From the NCBI GenBank assembly GCA_034509735.1, contig JACGWO010000005.1:16667264-16731263 (forward strand): a stretch of 64,000 nt of DNA, read 5' to 3'. This DNA comes from Sesamum alatum (taxonomy: Eukaryota; Streptophyta; Magnoliopsida; Lamiales; Pedaliaceae). A model generated the notes under the pieces. That model was not told where the DNA came from. It saw nothing but the letters and a program-made list of their open reading frames with translations, and did no database searches. A program made the position numbers and the translations under genes. Shown here one piece after another: positions 59,140-64,000 of the stretch (position 1 is its first letter; each line of letters begins with the position of its first letter).

Positions 59140-59975
59140 ATGTCTAAGAACCCACTTTCAACCATTCTTGAGACAAACAAATTCAATGGAACAAATTACA
59201 ACGACTGGTTGCGCAATCTAAGGATAGTCCTAGATTACGAGAACCAAGGCTACGTCATGGACGAGCCTCTCCCTAGGACCTTGCCGGAAGGATCCACGCT
59301 AGAAGAACGTGAGATGTTCGAGACTTGGCATAAGGATAACCGGAAGGTCCATAGCGTCATACTAGCTTCGATGATCAATGAGATTCAGAAGCAGTATGAA
59401 AGCTAGACGACGTCCCTTCCATAATGGCTCGCCTTAAGGATTGCTATGCAGTCCCGGATCGGCATACTAGGTATGTCGCGACCAAGGCGTTCTTTGGAAC
59501 TAAAATGACAGAAGGATCCTCTATACAAGAGCACGGGGTTAAAATGCTTACCCTGATGGAAAAGCTCGAGGACCTAAAGGCAGGTCTCGATAATGAAACG
59601 TACATAGATGTGATCCTTCAATCACTCCCACCCTCCTTTGACCAATTTATCGTCAACTACAACATGAACGCACTTGAGAAGGGCATTCATGAGTTGATCA
59701 ATATGTTGGTGCAATACGAGGCAACGACGAAGAAGTCCGCGCCTTCAGTATTGTTTGGAGGTGCTTCAACTTTCAAGACAAAAGGCAAAGGAGCCGGACG
59801 TTGGAAAAGGAAGAAAGGGAAAAGCCGTCAAAGCAGCTACGAACACTAAGAGTGTTCCCATTGCCAATGAGGGGAAAAGCAACAGTCAAAGGCATATGAC
59901 ATATGTATCAACTGCCGTGAGAAAGGGCATTGGAAAAGAGAGTGCCCCAAACTCTTCTCGAACCAAGGTATCTAT
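59140..59975 (+). pseudogene. gag of family C element, frameshifted but readable
   Basis: The ATG at 59140 opens MSKNPLSTILETNKFNGTNY and continues through the copia capsid region (NDWLRNLRIVL; LPEGSTLEE). One base is missing near 59404, stopping the frame at 59406. The protein resumes in another frame (59424-59849) with MTEGSSIQEHGVKML, ILQSLPPSFDQF and a Lys/Arg-rich tail. A second shift near 59820 leads into a complete CCHC zinc knuckle, CINCREKGHWKREC (about 59906-59947). Gag would coat the RNA and form particles. With two frameshifts this copy cannot make the full protein, but it is the best gag in the window. Confidence 0.9.
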
Positions 59976-60180
59976 GTGATTGAGGTTAATATGGTCACTA
60001 ATTCTGCCTCTTGGGTATTAGATACCGGCTATGGAGCTTACATTTGCAATGACTTGTAGGTGCTGAAAAGAAGCAGAAAACTGGGGTAGCGGGGACATGA
60101 TCCTAAAGCTTGGGAATGGCAAGGCCATCTCTCGCAGAAGCAGTACGATCCGCCACTCTAGTGATTAGTGATAGCATTAG
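59976..60180 (+). pseudogene. Copia protease remnant (family C)
   Basis: Directly after the zinc knuckle, SASWVLDTG (about 60004-60030) gives the aspartic protease active-site Asp-Thr-Gly. It is followed by a YGAYICNDL-like block in which the residue after the triad and a later His position look replaced by Tyr. A TAG at about 60057-60059 follows. Downstream, LGNGKA-like residues match the next part of the domain. The protease would cut the polyprotein; here the stop prevents it. Confidence 0.8.
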
Positions 60181-61210
60181 CATAGAATTAGAGCAAGTTT
60201 TATTTGTACCTAGTATGATTAAAAACATCATTTCCATTCCATTGTTGGATAATAGTTGTTATGAGTTTAGAATCAATAAAAATTGCTTTTATTTGATGAG
60301 GTGTGGAATTGCTCATCTGCTTGGTATATTAAATAACGGGCTCTATATCTTGCAACAAACGAACTTCGTTCTTAACGCTCAACACAAACGAAAATTAGAT
60401 AATAACGGGAACGCACGACTGTGGCACGCTAGGCTAGGTTACATATCCCAAGATAGGATGAAAAGGTTGGTAGACTCAAAGAACCTAGAGGTTGGGGACT
60501 TGAGTGATCTACCAACTTGTGAATCCTGTCTAAGAGGGAAAATGACCAAGAAGCCCTTTGTAGGACAAAGCAGGCTTGCCACAGGTCTGTTGGACTTGGT
60601 CCATACAGACGTATGTGGACCACTAAGGATACAGGCCCGAGGTGGGTTCTCCTACTTCATAACCTTTACCGATGATCATTCACGGTATGGTTATGTTTAC
60701 CTAATGAGGTACAAGTCTGAAGCTCTTGAGAGGTTTAAAGAATTCAAGCTTGAAGTGGAGAACCAGACCAACTACAAAATTAAAGTCCTACGGTCAGACC
60801 GAGGCGGTGAATACCTTAGTACGGAGTTCCTAGATTATCTAAAAGAACATGGTACAATATCAGAATGAACACCTCCCGAAACACCACAATTAAATGGTGT
60901 CTCTGAAAGGAGGAATCGAACCCTGTTGGACATGATTCGGTCCATGATGACATTAGAAACGACAGCCAAATTGTTGAATTTGGCGCCTACCAGTGCTTTG
61001 ACCCAAACGCCATATGAGATATGGCATGGCAAGCCTGCGTCCTACAACTACTTGAAATTGTGGGGTAGCCCCGCATACGTCAAGAGGTTAGGGGAGATAA
61101 GCTAGAATCCAGGTCTAGCTTATGCAGGTTCGTTGGATACCCTAAAGAAACTGCGGGTTATTACTTTTATGACCCCTTGGAACAAAATGTATTTGTTTAA
61201 AGGAATGCAG
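60181..61210 (+). pseudogene. Copia integrase remnant (family C)
   Basis: An open stretch to 60868 contains the pre-integrase zinc region (LWHARLGYI; CESC), then the first two catalytic Asp residues (HTDVCGPL; LRSDRGGEY). A TGA at 60866-60868, where relatives have Trp, is followed in the same frame by NGVSERRNRTLLDM, so the catalytic Glu is retained. Soon after MMT an in-frame part of the domain is missing near 60950, then TPYEIWHGKPASYNYLKLWG continues to a frameshift near 61095. It is inactive as it stands, but more conserved than the family D copy at 21641-22745. Confidence 0.88.
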
Positions 61211-61500
61211 TATTCTTGGAGCAAGGCTTCCCGGAGGATATCCAACCAGATGAGTTGATCCTTGAGAAATCAAGTGATGGAATCCAGCCATCAGAGGCAG
61301 CCGCGGAACCCTCACTTAGAGGATTCAGGATAGACAGCCGAAGGGCTGACCAACCTCGAGGAGTCCAACATGCTAGGCATGAAAGACAACCTCAGGAACG
61401 GCCAGCCCCGGTCCCTGAACCGCCGGCTCCGATACAGCAGCGCCCACAGTCACCATTGACGTTCCAGTTCTCCGTAGGTCTACTAGAGAGTCCAGACCTC
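61211..61500 (+). pseudogene. Integrase-RT linker remnant (family C)
   Basis: A Pro/Gln/Arg-rich reading frame (61216-61506) links the integrase C-terminus to RT. The first residues resemble the linker of the family D copy (FLEKGFPSDSRRDE versus EQGFPEDIQPDE). It then diverges, as expected of this poorly conserved region. No catalytic role. Confidence 0.6.
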
Positions 61501-61880
61501 CAGTGAGATATGGCTTTCTAGGAGCGACCGATCTTTTGGATAACGATCCTAAGACATATGGAGAAACGATGTCTGACGTCGACTCCGGGAAATGGCTTGA
61601 GGCCATGAAAATCGAAATGGACTCCATGAGCGAGAACCAAGTCTGGAGACTTGTAGATCCACCGAAAGCTGTTAAGCCAGTGGGCTGTAAGTGGGTCTAC
61701 AAGCGCAAACTTGGCGTTGATGGAGAAGTCACAACCTTTAAGGCTAGGCTTGTAGCTAAGGGATACACTCAACGACCCGGGGTCGATTTTGAGGATACCT
61801 ACTCGCCAGTAGCCATGGCTAAGTCCATTCGAATCCTGCTCACCATAGCAGCATGGTATGACTATGAGATATGGCAGATG
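61501..61880 (+). pseudogene. Copia reverse transcriptase, N-terminal part (family C)
   Basis: The frame 61503-61886 carries MRYGFLGATDLLDNDPKTY, GCKWVYKRKLGVDGE, ARLVAKGYTQRPGVDF and YSPVAMAKSIRILL without a stop. It is cut after DYEIWQM by the family A LTR at 61881; the catalytic YVDD motif would come later and is not in the window. The motifs match the RT of the family D element closely and suit the Tork/Angela-like group. Confidence 0.9.
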
Positions 61881-64000
61881 TGTTAGAATAGGTGACCAAA
61901 AAGTCAATGGTATTGGCTGTTCTGAGAACCATTCGTCAATCTGTGAACAAGTAATATTATGTTAATGAATGTAGTAAGGATTCATAGGCATGAGTTTGTT
62001 GTACTTACTACTTGCATCGTTACGATGTCACAACAAACGCCCACAGATTGAAATAACATTTCGGAAAATTGGAACTACGCTTGGAGGTAGGTTCATGAAA
62101 TCAGTTTCGCCGAATCAGTCTGAAATACTCCAAGTCAAAGGAATCTCGAGACAGGGCATCGAGAATCCATTTGAGACTTGCACTAAGCATCTGCTGTCGT
62201 GTTTCATCGACGGGTGGCGAGGATCGTCTAAGCAGTGTTAGTGGGTCGGCCTGCTGAGGAGCGGCCGACTGAGGTGACTCGCGGGAATCGTCATATGGAA
62301 GCTACTCGGGCTTGGTCGGTATGACTCGTATTCCCGGTTCCGATAGTACGGGATTAGTCCTCGGACTTGAGGATCACGGCAGTCCCCAACATACTAAGGC
62401 TGTATCTTGGATCTGGTGAAATTTGACCGATTATATTACATAGTCATCATAAGCCTCGTCCAGTGCAGTCGGAGTATGTAAGAACGGTGTATTCCAAGAT
62501 AGGATCTGTCCCCTGTCAAAGGACATGACAGCAAGATCTCCTATGCGCTCGGAGATGGTTTAGACTCACAAAGTCTATGGCCATAGCACTTGATGTAGTG
62601 GGAAAGGATTTCCTACGTCGAGTTAAACCTATCTCGAGCATTATGCATAGTTGCCTAGTCAACGATGGGAACCGACCCCTAGACTAAAGGCCGGGAGACA
62701 GGCGACAGTAGGACCGTACACGTACGTATTGAGCGTCGGTAGGACCTCACCTGCGTATAACTCGGAGCCTAAATGTTCACACCATAAATTCACCTAGTCT
62801 CTAGTGCCATGGACCGATGCTAGATGGCCACCCATGGTAACGGACTACTTTGGTTATGAAATAACAAAAAGTAGGTCCAAGTCTAGCTGAAAGGTGAACC
62901 TAAAGAGTCAAACCCGCTACACCAAATGAAAGGGAATTAATTTGGAATTAATTCCGGGAGAAGGTTTAATTTAATGGAATTAAATTATACTTCTTGGAGA
63001 TTCAAGCCTCGATGAATTATTTGGAATAATCGGGCTTGAGTTCATAAATTAGATTTATGAATTTTATAAAGCATGGGCTTTCCTTTTAATTAGATTAAAA
63101 AGGTGAATTAATTAGTGGGCTTGGTATATTAAATAGGATTTAATATAAAGTCCATGGGACTATTTAATTTAGAATTAAATAATCCCGTTCTATGGAATTA
63201 ATTAATGGGCTTGGTATATTAAATAGGATTTAATATAAAGTCCATGGGACTATTTAATTTAGAATTAAATAAGTCCTTTCCATTAATTAATTAATGGGCT
63301 TAGTATATTAAATATGATTTAATATAAAGTCCATGGGAATATTTAATTTAGAATTAAATAGGCCCATTCCATAAAGCCCATCAAAATGGATGGACAAGAT
63401 TTGATCTAGAGAATGATGGGATGATGGCCATGATTAATTTGACTAGGATTTGACTAGGTCAAAATCCTAGTCAAAGTGTGTCTCTTTGGAAGAGTTTGAG
63501 AAGGAATAGGAATTCCATCTTCTATAAATACTTAAAAAAAATACACACTCACACCTACTATTCTCTACAACTCTCATCTCTCATTCCCTCTCAAGATTTC
63601 GTCCACCCTCTTTCTTCTCTCCAAGAAATATACTTTGTTCTTCTTGATTTTATTCAAGTTAAGAACATAAGAGACATTGATTGAATTAATTCATAGCGTG
63701 TATCGATGTCTCTTCTCCCCAAATAATTTCTTGCTAGCACAAGGGTTGTTTGCTTTCTGGTGGAGCGAGTGAGATGATTTAGAGGGTCTCTTATTTGAGA
63801 TCTTGGTGCAAAACGGGGAACAATGCGTGTAGCCGAAACGAAGATAAAACTACAACCGGGTAGGTTCTTTAATTTCGTTTTTCCAGTTTCAATTCTATGG
63901 CCTCCATGTTGTGTTTTATTGAACATGAGATACACCGAACGCTCGGGAGAATCAAGGGCACATCCCTTGATTCGTTTATGTACGTTATGCATGATTTAAA
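61881..64000 (+). mobile_element. Copia LTR, family A, incomplete at window edge
   Basis: Starts TGTTAGAATAGGTGACC inside the RT gene of the family C element and matches the family A LTRs to the window end, about 200 bp short of the LTR end. It has the shared box at about 62806-62843, three tandem units at about 63110-63368 and a TATA box at 63523-63530. The preceding five bases are AGATG; whether it is a solo LTR or a 5' LTR cannot be seen. Confidence 0.88.

Larger units (their letters stand above)
54845..61880 (+). mobile_element. Forward Ty1/copia element (family C), 5' part
   Basis: 5' LTR, primer site, leader, gag, protease, integrase and RT in standard copia order. It is interrupted in RT at 61880 by a family A LTR, so RNase H and 3' LTR lie outside. 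It has the most readable coding region of the window, yet carries frameshifts in gag and integrase, several stops and an integrase deletion. It is inserted in the LTR box of the element at 53642-54844. The preceding five bases are CTACG; the other duplication is out of view. Confidence 0.9.

Overview
This window is plant nuclear DNA from a repeat-dense, heterochromatin-like part of what is probably a eudicot genome. It holds no convincing intact host gene. What can be read is a stack of LTR retrotransposons nested inside one another, plus DNA transposons, one SINE and plastid-derived fragments (rps2-atpI and rbcL). The nuclear assignment rests on the nested retrotransposons with target-site duplications (TSDs), the CACTA, hAT and Mutator-like elements, and decayed plastid genes interrupted by transposons.

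Most of the sequence belongs to one related group of Ty1/copia elements, Tork/Angela-like by their RT and IN motifs. Their LTRs are about 2.0-2.3 kb, start TGTTAGAA-AGGTGACC, end CTTTCA, share a palindromic box near their middle, and lie next to an initiator-Met-tRNA primer site. Layout: 1-3993, end of a forward element with its 3' LTR, nested in 3994-10858, a reverse element, which itself sits in a reverse LTR (10859-12398). A CACTA (En/Spm) transposase relic follows (12464-13192). 13193-25256 is an old, decayed LTR region carrying a SINE and a reverse copia element (15716-24397, TSD CGTCC), which in turn carries a solo LTR (16337-18519, TSD CTAGG). 25784-26851 has a hAT-like and a CACTA-type non-autonomous element side by side. 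26926-27582 is plastid rps2/atpI DNA.

27583-45552 is a reverse copia element with a forward element (28877-38438, TSD CCATG) in its 3' LTR. 46240-46642 is a decayed plastid rbcL piece, cut by a Ty3/gypsy element (46643-53641) whose LTR hosts a Mutator-like element with a very GC-rich interior (48709-49941). 53642-54844 is part of another copia LTR, interrupted by a forward copia element (54845-61880) that keeps the best gag-PR-IN-RT remnants and is itself cut by a further LTR (61881 to the window end).

The coding parts work together only in an evolutionary sense. The gag-pol of every copia copy is broken. Yet three copies of one family (1-3993, 3994-10858, 28877-38438) share the same already-decayed interior and very similar LTRs, while keeping LTRs, primer site, a structured leader and a purine tract. 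This fits a non-autonomous family copied in trans by a relative such as the lineage at 54845-61880. That is the most interesting system-level signal here. All family and identity statements come from reading the sequence by eye; no database search was made.
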